A stretch of DNA of 64,000 bases from Luteolibacter ambystomatis (GTDB taxonomy: Bacteria; Verrucomicrobiota; Verrucomicrobiia; Verrucomicrobiales; Akkermansiaceae). Shown one piece after another: positions 36,309 through 45,373 of this stretch. Numbering within the stretch: the first letter of the stretch is position 1; each line of letters starts with the position of its first letter. Position numbers and translations under genes: made by a program. The notes below the pieces were generated by a model, which was not told the DNA's origin, did not search any database, and saw only the letters and a program-made list of their open reading frames with translations. Location: contig NZ_CP073100.1 of assembly GCF_018137965.1 (NCBI RefSeq), forward strand, positions 1,426,001 through 1,490,000. The letters are read 5' to 3'.

Positions 36309-37460
36309 TCAACCTTCCAGCGCTTTCAGGATCTGCTTGCGCAATTCGACCGGATCCACTTCACCGGATTGGCGCCACACGATCTTGCCACCAGGGGAGA
36401 CGAGGATGGAGTGGGGGAGGGCACCGGTCCATTCGGAGTCGATGGCTTCGGCGCATTTGTCGGGGTTGCCGCCGGTCCAGTGGTAGTTGCCGGTGGTGCG
36501 GCCTTCTTCCTGCAGCGCCTTTTCGTTTTCCTTCACGACCGCGGCATGGCGTCCGGTGAGGAACTTCTCGACCTTGGAGCGGTCTTCCTTGGGGTCGAAG
36601 CTCACGGAGATGAATTCGAAACCGCGCGTTTCAAAGCGGCGTGCGGTGTCCACGAGAGTCGGGAATTCCGCCACGCAGGGACCACAGGTGGTGGACCAGA
36701 AATTGATCAGGCGCAGGTTCTTCGATGTATTCGCGCGGAGCTTTTTGGCGATCTCCGCATCGAGATCCGCGACGGTCACAGGGCGCTTTTCCCACGCGGC
36801 CTGATCGGCGGCGACGGCGTCCTTCTTGGTGAGCCACTTGGTCGAGCAACCGAGCGAGCGCGTCACCGGCTCCTTTACTTCCTGACCGGCCAGCAAGGAA
36901 TTGATGGCATCGACCACATAGCTCTTTTCCACCGGTGCCTTCGAGCGACCAGCATCATCCATCCGGCCGGTGTAGCGCAGCTTGCGCTCGGCATCGAAGA
37001 CGAAGACGTGCGGCGTCGATTGCGCACCGCAGGCGATGGCGAAGGACTGGGAGGCACCGTCATAGAGATACGGCAGGGTCCAACCGTGGTCTTTGGCGAA
37101 AGGAACCATCTCCGCCTGTGAGTCCCCATAGGGCGAGTAGCCCAGTTCATCCGGACGCAGGCCGATCTCGTTGTTGGAATTGATCGCCACGACTGATACG
37201 CCCTTGTCCTTGTAGTCCTGATGGAGTTTCTCGATGCGGCCACCGGCGGCCACCGCATCCGGGCAGTGGTTGCAGGTGAAGATGATGGCGAGCACCTTCG
37301 ACGAGGAGTATTCGGAAAGCGCGTGCGTTTTGCCATCGATGCCGGGCAGGGAGAAATCCGGAGCCGGAGAGCCGATGGGCAGGACCTTGGGCGCATCCGC
37401 GGCGGAAAGGCTCAGCGTGGCCGCGACCCACAGACAGGAGACAGGACGAAGGAGGTTCAT
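36309..37460 (-). CDS. secreted protein with two tandem thioredoxin-fold domains
   Basis: This 383-residue protein has a signal peptide (MNLLRPVSCLWVAATLSLSAAD). Domain 1 (about 28-200) is redoxin/AhpC-TSA-like: GSPAPDFSLPGIDGKTHALS, with a CxxC-type pair in FTCNHCPDA near 62. Domain 2 (about 225-380) is TlpA/ResA-like, with the redox pair in WSTTCGPCVAEFP near 265 and SVSFDPKED. Both pairs are kept, so both halves may be redox active in the periplasm. Likely roles are disulfide reduction or cytochrome c biogenesis. Tandem fusions like this are less usual than single-domain TlpA. A tRNA gene lies 119 nt upstream. Confidence 0.85.
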   Translation of the reverse strand: MNLLRPVSCLWVAATLSLSAADAPKVLPIGSPAPDFSLPGIDGKTHALSEYSSSKVLAIIFTCNHCPDAVAAGGRIEKLHQDYKDKGVSVVAINSNNEIGLRPDELGYSPYGDSQAEMVPFAKDHGWTLPYLYDGASQSFAIACGAQSTPHVFVFDAERKLRYTGRMDDAGRSKAPVEKSYVVDAINSLLAGQEVKEPVTRSLGCSTKWLTKKDAVAADQAAWEKRPVTVADLDAEIAKKLRANTSKNLRLINFWSTTCGPCVAEFPTLVDTARRFETRGFEFISVSFDPKEDRSKVEKFLTGRHAAVVKENEKALQEEGRTTGNYHWTGGNPDKCAEAIDSEWTGALPHSILVSPGGKIVWRQSGEVDPVELRKQILKALEG

Positions 37461-37579
37461 GCGGCATCCAGCCAAACGCGCCGGAGCGGGAGGGGCAAAT
37501 CGAAATCACAAAAACACGCGGCAGTTGTTTTTCGTGAAAGAATCCGCGGTGTCGCGGCGGTTCGCTGCAAGGAAGCGAG

Positions 37580-37654
37580 TGGTGGTCCCGACAGGAATCG
37601 AACCTGTACCTACGGCTTCGGAGGCCATCGTCCTATCCGTTGGACTACGGGACC
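37580..37654 (-). tRNA. tRNA-Arg (anticodon CCG)
   Basis: On the minus strand, GGTCCCG (37648-37654) pairs with CGGGACC (37584-37590) as the acceptor stem, and the discriminator A is followed by an encoded CCA (37580-37582). The anticodon loop reads CTCCGAA, giving anticodon CCG for CGG codons. The T arm has ACAGGTTCGATTCCTGT and the D arm TCCAACGGATAGGA. It was read by eye from a clean cloverleaf. Confidence 0.95.
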
Positions 37655-37750
37655 ATCTCCATCGCACCGGCGCTTGCGGTGCGGGCGGAAGTGTTAGCGG
37701 CGGTCCCCCGGCTTGGCAAGGAGAAGTCACGGACAATCGCGGCCGCTGGA

Positions 37751-38455
37751 TCAGTGGCTGGCGGCGGGTTTCAGCGAGGCCGTGATTCGGCGCTCGATGT
37801 CATCCACGACCGGTGCGGCGCGGGTCATGAGCGGGTGGGCGAGAACGGAGACCTCGACGTTTTCCGCCCGTTTCCAGACACAACTGTCATGCGGCAGAAT
37901 GACCAGATCATAGGGGCTGCGGTAGGAGACGATCGGCATCCTGCCGAGGCGATCCTGGCTTTGATCGAGGTTTTTGAGAAACTCGCTGCCGGGCAGCAGT
38001 TCGTTGGAACCCTTGCCACCGTAGAATCTCGCGGTCTGGGTGCCGTGGTGGGGCGTGGCAACGGTGTAGAGCGCATCGCAACGGGCGGCACCACCGAGTT
38101 CCTGGAGATAGTAGCGGGCGACGAGACCGCCCATGCTGAAGCCTACGATGGAAATGCGCTCTTTGGGGCCGTACTGCCGGTCGATGCCCGCCTTGAGTTG
38201 TTCGGCCAGCTTCTCCATGCCTTCATGGGCATCAGCCGGTTTCAACGAGGGTGCGTAGCAGGCGATGCCCTTTTCCTCCAGGCGGTGCCGCAGCAGTCCG
38301 AAGCTGAGGTTGCCATTCTGGAAAATGCCGTGAACGAAAACGACGCGGGCGCGCCCGTCCTTGAGCGTGCCGGTTTCCGTCGCGGGCAGGCTCGGCACGC
38401 AGGACGGCAGCAGCAGTCCTGAAACGAGCGCGAGGAGGGAAAGCAGCCGCTTCAT
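37751..38455 (-). CDS. alpha/beta-hydrolase (lipase/esterase-like) lipoprotein
   Basis: The 234-residue protein has a lipoprotein-type signal peptide with a lipobox-like LLLPSC ending at about residue 19, so it should be membrane-anchored through Cys. The hydrolase core shows an oxyanion-hole motif VVFVHGIFQNG (about 38) and the nucleophile elbow GFSMGGL (about 108), with a later Asp and His (SPYDLVILPHDSC). It resembles triacylglycerol lipases and PGAP1-like hydrolases. The HIT gene lies 7 nt upstream on the same strand, so the two are probably co-transcribed. Confidence 0.8.
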   Translation of the reverse strand: MKRLLSLLALVSGLLLPSCVPSLPATETGTLKDGRARVVFVHGIFQNGNLSFGLLRHRLEEKGIACYAPSLKPADAHEGMEKLAEQLKAGIDRQYGPKERISIVGFSMGGLVARYYLQELGGAARCDALYTVATPHHGTQTARFYGGKGSNELLPGSEFLKNLDQSQDRLGRMPIVSYRSPYDLVILPHDSCVWKRAENVEVSVLAHPLMTRAAPVVDDIERRITASLKPAASH

Positions 38456-38462
38456 GGGGAAA

Positions 38463-38810
38463 TCAGCCCGGGGGCCAATCGAGGTTGCGTCCGGCGAGAA
38501 TGTGGACATGGAGATGCGGCACGGCTTCACCGGCGTCCGGGCCGTTGTTGATGACCACGCGGAAACCGGAATCGGCGAAGCCCTCGCGGCGGGCGATTTC
38601 CCCGGCGGTCAGCAGCAGATGGCCGAGCACGGCCTGGTCCTCCGCAGTCGCCAGACCCACACGCGGGATCGGCTTGCGCGGGACCAGCAGGAGATGGACC
38701 GGAGCCTGGGGCGAGATGTCGCGGAAGCAGACGCAGAGGTCGTCTTCATGGACAATGTTCGCGGGGATCTCCTTGTCGCAGATTTTCTCGAAGAGAGTCT
38801 TGTCGGACAT
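38463..38810 (-). CDS. HIT-family (histidine triad) nucleotide hydrolase
   Basis: The 115-residue protein has the histidine triad HLHVHIL near residue 100 and the family landmarks TLFEKICDKEIPANIVHEDD, FRDISPQAPVHLLLVPRKPI and RVVINNGPDAGEAVPHLHVH. It closely resembles Hint-type purine nucleoside phosphoramidases. It is cytosolic. The lipase-like gene follows 7 nt downstream. Confidence 0.93.
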   Translation of the reverse strand: MSDKTLFEKICDKEIPANIVHEDDLCVCFRDISPQAPVHLLLVPRKPIPRVGLATAEDQAVLGHLLLTAGEIARREGFADSGFRVVINNGPDAGEAVPHLHVHILAGRNLDWPPG

Positions 38811-38865
38811 CGGTGGCAGTCTTGCACCGGATGTGGCGGGAGGCAAGACGGGCGCCGCGTGCAAA

Positions 38866-38896
38866 ATAAAACGCCCGCAGGGAATTCCTGCGGGCG
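38866..38896 (-). terminator. rho-independent terminator of the mre/rng operon
   Basis: CGCCCGCAGG (38872-38881) pairs perfectly with 38887-38896 around a 5-nt loop. On the minus strand it is followed by TTTTATTTTG, 22 nt past the rng stop. It should end the transcript that begins at mreB. Confidence 0.88.
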
Positions 38897-38918
38897 CTTC
38901 TTCGACATGGAGCGGAGA

Positions 38919-40535
38919 TCAGTTTTGCTCGATCGCGCGGTCGGTGGCGGCATCGATGATCGCGAAACGCTCGCGGTGCAGCGACGGGTCCGAACGGAAG
39001 ATCAGGCGGCCGGAGTGCTGGCGCTCGATGTCGACGAGCAGGTGGCTGTCTTCGGTCTTGAAGCGGTTGAGCACATCGGCATTCACGACCACGACGATGT
39101 CGCCGAGTGATTCGCGGTGCTTCTGGATCACCGAATTCAGCTTGCGCTGGATTTCCACGGACATGGTCATGGTGGTTTTCACGCGGCCGCGGCCCTGGCA
39201 ATAGGGGCAGGGCTCGAACATGGTCTCGCGCAGCGACTCATTGAGGCGCTGGCGGGTCATTTCCATGAGGCCGATCGGGGAGATCTGGAGGACCTGGGTC
39301 TTGGCCTTGTCCTTCTTGAGTCGATCCTTCATCGCCTTGTAAACGGCCTGTTGATCCTTGCGGTGGCGCATGTCGATGAAGTCCACCACGACCAGACCGC
39401 CGATATTGCGGAGGCGGAGCTGGCGGGCGACCTCGACGGCGGCCTCGACGTTGGTTTCAAGGATCATCTTGTCCACGTCCTTCGAGCCGCGGTTGCGGCC
39501 GGTATTGACGTCAATGGAGATGAGCGCCTCGGTTTCATCGATCACGATGTAGCCTCCGCAGGGCAGCCAGACCTGGCGGGAGAATGCCTCGTCGATCTGC
39601 TTCTGGATGCCGACCTTTTCAAAGATCGGAGTGGGAGCGGAGGACAGGTGATGGATGCGGCGCTTGGCGCGGCGGGAAATCTTGCCGGCGATCTCGCGGA
39701 TCTTCTCGGTGGTGGCGAGGTCATCGCAGAGAACCTGCTCCACCTCGTCGGTGAGGAAGTCGCGGGCGGTGCTCTCGATCAGGCCGGGCTCCTGATAGGT
39801 GCAGACCGGCGCCGGGTGGCTGTCGCGCTTCGTTTCCACCTCGCCCCATTGCTCGAGCAGCATCGCAAGGTCGCGCACGAAGTGGCGGGCGCGGGTGCCC
39901 TGGGCGACCGTGCGCATGATGATGCCCATGCCTTCCGGTACGGACAGCTTCTGCACGATCTTGCGGAGGCGCTGGCGCTCCTTCGGGTCCTCGATCTTGC
40001 GGGAGATGCCGAACTGCTCCGTGTAGGGCATGAGCACCAGGTAGCGGCCGGCCAGCGAGATGTTCGTGGTGACGCGCGGCCCCTTGGTGCCGATCGGCCC
40101 CTTGGACACCTGGATCATGATTTCGGAGCCGACCGGGTAGATGTCCGGAATGTCCTTCGAGGTGATTTTCTTCTGCTGCTTCTTCGGCCGGCCTTCGCGC
40201 TCGATCTCTTCAAGACCGGCATCGAGGGCGGCAGGGATGGCGTCCCAGAAGTGAAGGAAGGCATTCTTGTCCTGGCCGATGTCCACGAACATGGCCTTGA
40301 GACCGGGTTCGATGTTCTTGACGCGGCCTTTGAAGATGCTGCCGACGATGTTCTGGTCGCCTTCGCGCTCGACGGTGTATTCCTCGAGAACGCCGTTTTC
40401 AAGAAGGGCTACCCGGCGCTCGAGGCGCTCGATGTTGATGATAAGACTGTTTCCCTGCGTCGGGTCGGGCTTGCCGATTCCTAGCAATCGTTTGATGCGT
40501 TGGATCATTTGGGTGTGGATGGAAAGGAGTTTCAT
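38919..40535 (-). CDS. rng: ribonuclease E/G family endoribonuclease
   Basis: This 538-residue protein has an S1 RNA-binding domain (NIVGSIFKGRVKNIEPGLKA, about 60-130) and the RNase E/G catalytic core. The magnesium-binding Asp residues lie in SIDVNTGRNRGSKD (about 320) and GGLVVVDFIDMRH (about 360). A zinc-link motif CPYCQGRGRV (about 430) is kept. It has no long C-terminal scaffold, so it is RNase G-like in length. It matures rRNA and degrades mRNA. Start 40535 (MKLLSIHTQ) follows the PBP stop by 19 nt; ATG at 40508 is an alternative. E. coli also has rng downstream of mreBCD. Confidence 0.9.
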   Translation of the reverse strand: MKLLSIHTQMIQRIKRLLGIGKPDPTQGNSLIINIERLERRVALLENGVLEEYTVEREGDQNIVGSIFKGRVKNIEPGLKAMFVDIGQDKNAFLHFWDAIPAALDAGLEEIEREGRPKKQQKKITSKDIPDIYPVGSEIMIQVSKGPIGTKGPRVTTNISLAGRYLVLMPYTEQFGISRKIEDPKERQRLRKIVQKLSVPEGMGIIMRTVAQGTRARHFVRDLAMLLEQWGEVETKRDSHPAPVCTYQEPGLIESTARDFLTDEVEQVLCDDLATTEKIREIAGKISRRAKRRIHHLSSAPTPIFEKVGIQKQIDEAFSRQVWLPCGGYIVIDETEALISIDVNTGRNRGSKDVDKMILETNVEAAVEVARQLRLRNIGGLVVVDFIDMRHRKDQQAVYKAMKDRLKKDKAKTQVLQISPIGLMEMTRQRLNESLRETMFEPCPYCQGRGRVKTTMTMSVEIQRKLNSVIQKHRESLGDIVVVVNADVLNRFKTEDSHLLVDIERQHSGRLIFRSDPSLHRERFAIIDAATDRAIEQN

Positions 40536-40554
40536 TGGATGAGGCCTGGGCAGG

Positions 40555-42708
40555 TCATCGGACCGGGACGGCCTTGGGGATGGTGCCTTCTTCATCGACG
40601 CCGGGGTCGATGGTGGGAACAGCGGCGGGAGTGGTTTTTTCGGGTTCGGGCGGAGCGCCGGCGTCATCACCCATGACTTCATCACCGGTATCTTCACCAG
40701 CGGTGTCATTCGGATCGGCGGCAGGCAGGTCCTCCAGGGCGGCGATGCTCTCGATCGGCTTCATGTGACCGCCGTATTCCTTCTGAACCTGGAGGGGCAG
40801 CTTCACGCCGCGGTCCTTGTTGATGAGTCCGCGGATGAGGTGCTGGACCAGGGGACCCGCGGTATGACCACCGGACCCACCATCCTGCACCATCACGCAG
40901 ACCGCGTACTTCGGCTTTTCGAACGGGGCGAAGGCCACCGTCCAGCAGTCGTGGGTTTTGAGGATGAGGTTGACCTGGGCGGTGCCGGTCTTCGCCCCGA
41001 TCTGGATGTCCGGGAGCTTCACGGCGCTGGCGGTGCCGCCTTCGTTCACGGCCATCCACATGCCCTTGCGGATGGTGACGAGATCGGATTCCTTCACGCC
41101 CTGCTTGAGCAGGTCGACTTCGATCTTCGGCTTGTCGGCCACGAGGGTGGTGCCATCGGCCGCGACCACCTTCTTCACGATACGAGGTTGATAGTACTTC
41201 CCGCCATTGGCGATGGAGGTGACCATCGAGCAAAGCTGGAGCGGAGTGGCGAGCACGCTCTGGCCGATGGAGAAAAGGGCGATGTCATGTTCGGTTACGG
41301 GAGCGCCGGGATGCTTGGCACGCCATTCGCGGTTGCCCATGATCACGCCGCCCGCCTCGTTGGGCAGGGGGATGCCGGTGGGTTTGCCGAAGCCGAGCAT
41401 GGTGAAGCCGTCCGTCATGCCCTTGCTGCCGACGACGCCGGCCAGCTTGTTGAAATACGGGTTGCAGGAGTTCTTGATCGCCACCGGCAGTGTCTCCGAA
41501 CCGTGCGAGCCGTGGCTCTTGTTCCAGATCCAACATCCCACCTTGGCATTGCCGTAGGAGACGAATCCATCGCAGCTGAACGTGCGGTTGGCATAGCCCT
41601 TGATGGCTCCGCTGAGAGCCGTGCCGAGCTTGAAGGTGGAGCCGGGCACGAAGTTGGAGATGCAGCGGTTCAAGAGCGGCTCGGCCTCGTTGCCGGACTT
41701 CCTCGCTTTGCTGAAGTCATAGGCCTTCCATTGTTCCGGGTTGATCTTCGGGACGAAATTGTTGGGGTCGAAATCGGGGACCGAGGCCATGGCCAGTACC
41801 TCGCCGGTCTCCACATCCATCACCACGGCGGCGGCACGGCCGGCGTGGCGCAGGGTTTCCTCCGCGAGGTATTGGACACGCGCGTCCAGTGTCAGCGCGA
41901 CCTTGGCGCCGGCACCGGGGCGGACGTAGCCGACCATCCCGCGGATGGCGCCCTTCTCGTCCTTGAGCATCTCGCGCGTCCCTTCAAGACCACGGAGATA
42001 GTCGTCCATCGTCTTCTCGATGCCCGCAATGCCCTTGGCATCTCCGATGTAATGGTCGTACTTGCGGTCCGCTCCTTCCGGGATGTCCGCCTTTTCCCAG
42101 CTTTTCATGTAGCCGAGGACATGGGATCCCAGTGTACCGTAGGGATACTTGCGCTGGGAGTTGAGGCCCAGATAGACGCCGGGCAGTTCGAGGTTGTGCT
42201 CGGCGAACTTCGCAAACTCCTCGTAGGAAAGGTCCGCGCGATAGGTGAAGGGCACCAACCCGTGGTGGGTGACGTAGTGGGTGCGCAGCGCGGTGGCGTT
42301 GAAGTTCCGTGCCAGCCCCAGGTTCTGGAGCGGTGGGATCACGGTTTCCAGTACGATGCCGACGATGTCGCGCTCGGTCTTCTCACGCTGCATGCCGTGC
42401 TCCAGCACGATGCGTTTGACCTCCGGGCGGTCCGTGTGCTGGCGGCGGTAGGCGGCGTCGATCTCCGCGAGATTGAAGGTTACCTCGTAGTCGCGGATGT
42501 TGGTGGCGAGAACGATGCCGTTGCGGTCGGTGATGTCGCCGCGGGTACCGGGTTCGCGGATGGTCACCTTGCTGTCGCCGGGGACCATGCCGAGGTATTT
42601 GTCGCGCCGCAGGATCTGGAAGTCGTGCAAACGCATCAACAGCGCTCCGAAGCCGGCCAGAATGCCAGCGGTCAGGAGATAGAGCCGGAAACGATAGCGG
42701 GGTTCCAT
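40555..42708 (-). CDS. mrdA: penicillin-binding protein 2 (elongation transpeptidase)
   Basis: The 717-residue protein has an N-terminal uncleaved anchor (RLYLLTAGILAGFGALLMRL), a dimerisation domain (GTRGDITDRNGIVLATN, about 53) and a transpeptidase domain. Active-site motifs are SxxK in VPGSTFKLGT (about 357), SxN in IKNSCNPYF (about 412) and KTG in GAKTGTAQV (about 572). It cross-links peptidoglycan during cell elongation together with MreBCD, whose genes lie directly upstream (6 nt after mreD). The acidic, Pro-rich tail (about 665-717) ends IPKAVPVR, similar to the tail of the second PBP in this window. No rodA follows; rng does. Confidence 0.93.
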   Translation of the reverse strand: MEPRYRFRLYLLTAGILAGFGALLMRLHDFQILRRDKYLGMVPGDSKVTIREPGTRGDITDRNGIVLATNIRDYEVTFNLAEIDAAYRRQHTDRPEVKRIVLEHGMQREKTERDIVGIVLETVIPPLQNLGLARNFNATALRTHYVTHHGLVPFTYRADLSYEEFAKFAEHNLELPGVYLGLNSQRKYPYGTLGSHVLGYMKSWEKADIPEGADRKYDHYIGDAKGIAGIEKTMDDYLRGLEGTREMLKDEKGAIRGMVGYVRPGAGAKVALTLDARVQYLAEETLRHAGRAAAVVMDVETGEVLAMASVPDFDPNNFVPKINPEQWKAYDFSKARKSGNEAEPLLNRCISNFVPGSTFKLGTALSGAIKGYANRTFSCDGFVSYGNAKVGCWIWNKSHGSHGSETLPVAIKNSCNPYFNKLAGVVGSKGMTDGFTMLGFGKPTGIPLPNEAGGVIMGNREWRAKHPGAPVTEHDIALFSIGQSVLATPLQLCSMVTSIANGGKYYQPRIVKKVVAADGTTLVADKPKIEVDLLKQGVKESDLVTIRKGMWMAVNEGGTASAVKLPDIQIGAKTGTAQVNLILKTHDCWTVAFAPFEKPKYAVCVMVQDGGSGGHTAGPLVQHLIRGLINKDRGVKLPLQVQKEYGGHMKPIESIAALEDLPAADPNDTAGEDTGDEVMGDDAGAPPEPEKTTPAAVPTIDPGVDEEGTIPKAVPVR

Positions 42709-42714
42709 GGCTGG

Positions 42715-43305
42715 TCAGGTATAGCGTTTGCGGTTGCGGCGCTTGATGCCATCGAAGCGGATCGTGTGCTGGCACCAGTTTGCGATGTGGAACAACAGCC
42801 AGAATACCAGAGGGGAGAATAGCATCGTCAACAGCGCGCTGAAACACATCTGCATGACGGTGGCGTGGCTCATCATGAAGCCACCGCGGATGAAGGTGAT
42901 GAGCGCGTATTCGGCCGCCAGATACAGGAAGATGGCGATGCCGGAGAGCAGGGCGGAGAACTGCCACTTGCCCTGGCGGAAAAGCGGCTGGATGCCCTGC
43001 ATCAGGAAACCCATGGCGCCGAAGAGAACGATCGAGTAGCCGAAGTGCAGCGCCTCGACCGGGTGGCTGTAGATTTCCGGATCTCCGCCCGCAGGGCCGA
43101 GCGTGCATTGTGCATCCCAGAGGAAGCCGCCGAGGAAGGCGAGCAGCAGCATGGTTGGTGTGCCCACCGTGACCGCCGCGCAGAGGAACACGAGCTGCAC
43201 CAGCAGGATGCGGGCATTGTGCAGGCCGGTCAGCGCGGGCAGGAACTGCTGCACCACGAAGGCCGCCAGAACCAGGAGGATGGTGATGAGGGTGTAGCGG
43301 ATCAC
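42715..43305 (-). CDS. mreD: rod-shape-determining protein MreD
   Basis: This 196-residue protein has about five membrane segments and MreD-type features, such as LLAFLGGFLWDAQCTLGPAG and SHATVMQMCFSALLTMLFSP. Translation starts with GTG at 43305, overlapping the mreC stop by 4 nt (GTGA), which suggests translational coupling. It is part of the elongasome with MreB, MreC and PBP2. The protein diverges quickly between phyla, so assignment rests on topology and position. Confidence 0.88.
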   Translation of the reverse strand: MIRYTLITILLVLAAFVVQQFLPALTGLHNARILLVQLVFLCAAVTVGTPTMLLLAFLGGFLWDAQCTLGPAGGDPEIYSHPVEALHFGYSIVLFGAMGFLMQGIQPLFRQGKWQFSALLSGIAIFLYLAAEYALITFIRGGFMMSHATVMQMCFSALLTMLFSPLVFWLLFHIANWCQHTIRFDGIKRRNRKRYT

Positions 43306-44117
43306 TGTTGTTTGTCGCCTTTGAGCAGTACGACAAAGACTGTTTCCAGATCCGCGAAGTTCACCGAGGGACGGACGAGAGCTTCGGAATCCAGAGAGCC
43401 TTTTTCGACGGACTCGACGGTTCCCAAAAGGACATTGGCCGGGAACAAACCGCCCCGGCCGGTGGTGAAGACGCGCTGGCCCTTTCTGACCGTCGCGTCC
43501 TTTGACAAAAAGCGTAATCGCAGCAAGGGCGTGCCTTCGAATTGTCCGCGCTGGCCGCTGAGAATGCCAACCTCCGGGGTGCCTTCCACCTTGGCGGAGA
43601 CCTGGCACTTCTCATCCGTCAGCAGGACCACGCTGGCGCGGTCCTTGCGCACGAGATCCACCTTGCCCACCAGTCCTTCATAGGAGAGGACGGGCAGTTG
43701 CGCGCCGACTTTGGCGTCCTCGCCGCGGTCGATCTCCACGGTTTGCCACCAGGTGGTGGGCTGGCGGCGCACGATGCTGGCGGCCACCACGTCAAAGCGG
43801 GTGTTCGCGGTGAACTTCACCGCCTCGCGCAGGCTGGCGTTCTCCTTCTCAAGTTCGCGGAAGCGGCTTTCGACGATCTCCAGGCGGCCGACCTTTTTCT
43901 CAGCTTCCTGCAGGCGGATTTCGAGTTCCTTGGAGTGCTGTGTTTCCTGCGTCATGGCACGCGCCTTGGTTTCCAAGGTGGAGCCGGACTTGAGGAACGG
44001 CGAAATGGCCGCGTAGTAGCGGCTCTGGATCTCACGCACGGCGTATTCATTCCGGGTGAGAGCCCACACGGCCCCTCCCAGGAACAGCAACAGCGCGATC
44101 AGGTTTTGCGGCTTCAT
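43302..44117 (-). CDS. mreC: rod-shape-determining protein MreC
   Basis: The 271-residue bitopic protein has an N-terminal anchor (NLIALLLFLGGAVWALT), then a coiled coil (about 55-100, rich in Glu/Lys/Leu: KELEIRLQEAEKKVGRLEIV) and paired beta domains (WWQTVEIDRGEDAKVGAQLP, GLVGKVDLVRKDRASVVLLT). It links MreB filaments with PBP2 in the periplasm. It lies 25 nt after mreB and overlaps mreD by 4 nt. Confidence 0.93.
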   Translation of the reverse strand: MKPQNLIALLLFLGGAVWALTRNEYAVREIQSRYYAAISPFLKSGSTLETKARAMTQETQHSKELEIRLQEAEKKVGRLEIVESRFRELEKENASLREAVKFTANTRFDVVAASIVRRQPTTWWQTVEIDRGEDAKVGAQLPVLSYEGLVGKVDLVRKDRASVVLLTDEKCQVSAKVEGTPEVGILSGQRGQFEGTPLLRLRFLSKDATVRKGQRVFTTGRGGLFPANVLLGTVESVEKGSLDSEALVRPSVNFADLETVFVVLLKGDKQQ

Positions 44118-44142
44118 GGCCAGATCAGCCTGCCGGCTGGAT

Positions 44143-45171
44143 TCAACGATCCGTGTTGGTCACCCGCTTCAGGAACGAGAGCTCCTGCAGCGCCTTGCCC
44201 GTGCCTTCCGCCACCGCGCTGAGGGGATCCTCGGCGATGTGGACCGGCAGTCCGGTTTCCTCGCGGAGCAGGCGGTCCAGCCCTTTGAGCAGGGCTCCGC
44301 CACCCGCGAGCACGATGCCGCGGTCCACGAGGTCCGCCGCCAGTTCCGGGGGGCAGCGCTCCAGGGTGGTGCGGACGGCGTCCACGATGGTGTTGAGCGG
44401 ATCGGACATGGCCTCGCGGATTTCCTGCGAGGTGATGGTGATGGTTTTCGGCAGACCGGCGACGAGGTCGCGGCCCTTGACCTCCATGGTCATTTCCTTT
44501 GGAAGGGGAGCGGCGGAGCCGAGGCGGATCTTGATTTCCTCGGCGGTGCGCTCGCCGATCATCAGGTTGTAGGCCCGCTTCATGTATTGGATGATGGCTT
44601 CATCCAGTTCGTCACCCGCGGTGCGGACGGAGCGGGCATACACGATGCCGGAGAGGGAGATGAGCGCCACTTCCGTGGTGCCACCGCCGATGTCCACGAT
44701 CATGTTGCCGGAGGCATCCTGCACCGGCAGGCCCACGCCGATCGCGGCGGCCATCGGTTCCTCGATCAGATAAACCTCGCGGGCACCCGCCTGCTCGGCG
44801 GATTCGCGGACGGCGCGGCGTTCCACCTCGGTGATGCCGGAAGGGATGGCGATGAGCACGCGCGGATTGGAACGGCGGCGCGGGTTCACCTTGCGGATGA
44901 AGTGGCGGAGCATCGCTTCCGTCACTTCGAAGTCGGCGATCACGCCGTCCTTGAGCGGGCGGATCGCCACGATGTTGCCCGGCGTGCGGCCGAGCATGCG
45001 CTTGGCATCGTCGCCAACGGCGAGCACCTCATTGGTGCCAGCCTTCACGGCGACTACCGACGGCTCGCGGAGGACGATGCCGTGGTCCTTGACGTTGACG
45101 AGGGTGTTCGCGGTGCCGAGGTCGATGCCGATGTCGTTGGAAAACCAGTTTCCGAAAAACTTTTTGAACAT
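44143..45171 (-). CDS. mreB: actin-like rod-shape protein MreB
   Basis: The 342-residue protein has actin-fold ATPase motifs: phosphate 1 [13 protein letters not shown] (about 13), phosphate 2 [16 protein letters not shown] (about 157) and the adenosine motif [14 protein letters not shown] (about 287). The N-terminal [13 protein letters not shown] is amphipathic and suits membrane binding. It organises lateral wall growth. The start at 45171 gives normal length. It is the first gene of the operon mreB-mreC-mreD-mrdA-rng; the 202-nt upstream gap should hold the promoter. Confidence 0.96.
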   Translation of the reverse strand: MFKKFFGNWFSNDIGIDLGTANTLVNVKDHGIVLREPSVVAVKAGTNEVLAVGDDAKRMLGRTPGNIVAIRPLKDGVIADFEVTEAMLRHFIRKVNPRRRSNPRVLIAIPSGITEVERRAVRESAEQAGAREVYLIEEPMAAAIGVGLPVQDASGNMIVDIGGGTTEVALISLSGIVYARSVRTAGDELDEAIIQYMKRAYNLMIGERTAEEIKIRLGSAAPLPKEMTMEVKGRDLVAGLPKTITITSQEIREAMSDPLNTIVDAVRTTLERCPPELAADLVDRGIVLAGGGALLKGLDRLLREETGLPVHIAEDPLSAVAEGTGKALQELSFLKRVTNTDR

Positions 45172-45333
45172 GGATGAGTGGGAAAATCTTCGTGGTGCCT
45201 GAATCGAGCGGGTCCGGGCGGCACGACCTGGGTCCCGGATGGCGTGACCCGGTGACAACCAAGGAGTTGACGGAACCCCGTCGAAAGAGGCGGAAGTGTT
45301 GACCCCGGCCCGTAACAGGTCAAGCGGGAACGG

Positions 45334-45364
45334 TGTTCCACGCTTGTATTCTCAATGTTCCACG
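45334..45364. repeat. two direct repeats TGTTCCACG, 22 nt apart (half-parS-like)
   Basis: TGTTCCACG begins at 45334 and again at 45356, just past the parA stop. The second extends to TGTTCCACGT, the left half of the common parS consensus (TGTTNCACGTGAAACA), but the right half is not present. The 22-nt spacing equals about two helical turns. A protein-binding role is only inferred. Confidence 0.35.
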
Positions 45365-45373
45365 TTCTAGCAG

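Noticed and set aside
39117..42822. Long plus-strand frames opposite rng and mrdA (455 and 685 codons)
   Set aside because: They mirror strongly conserved genes on the minus strand and encode no recognisable protein.
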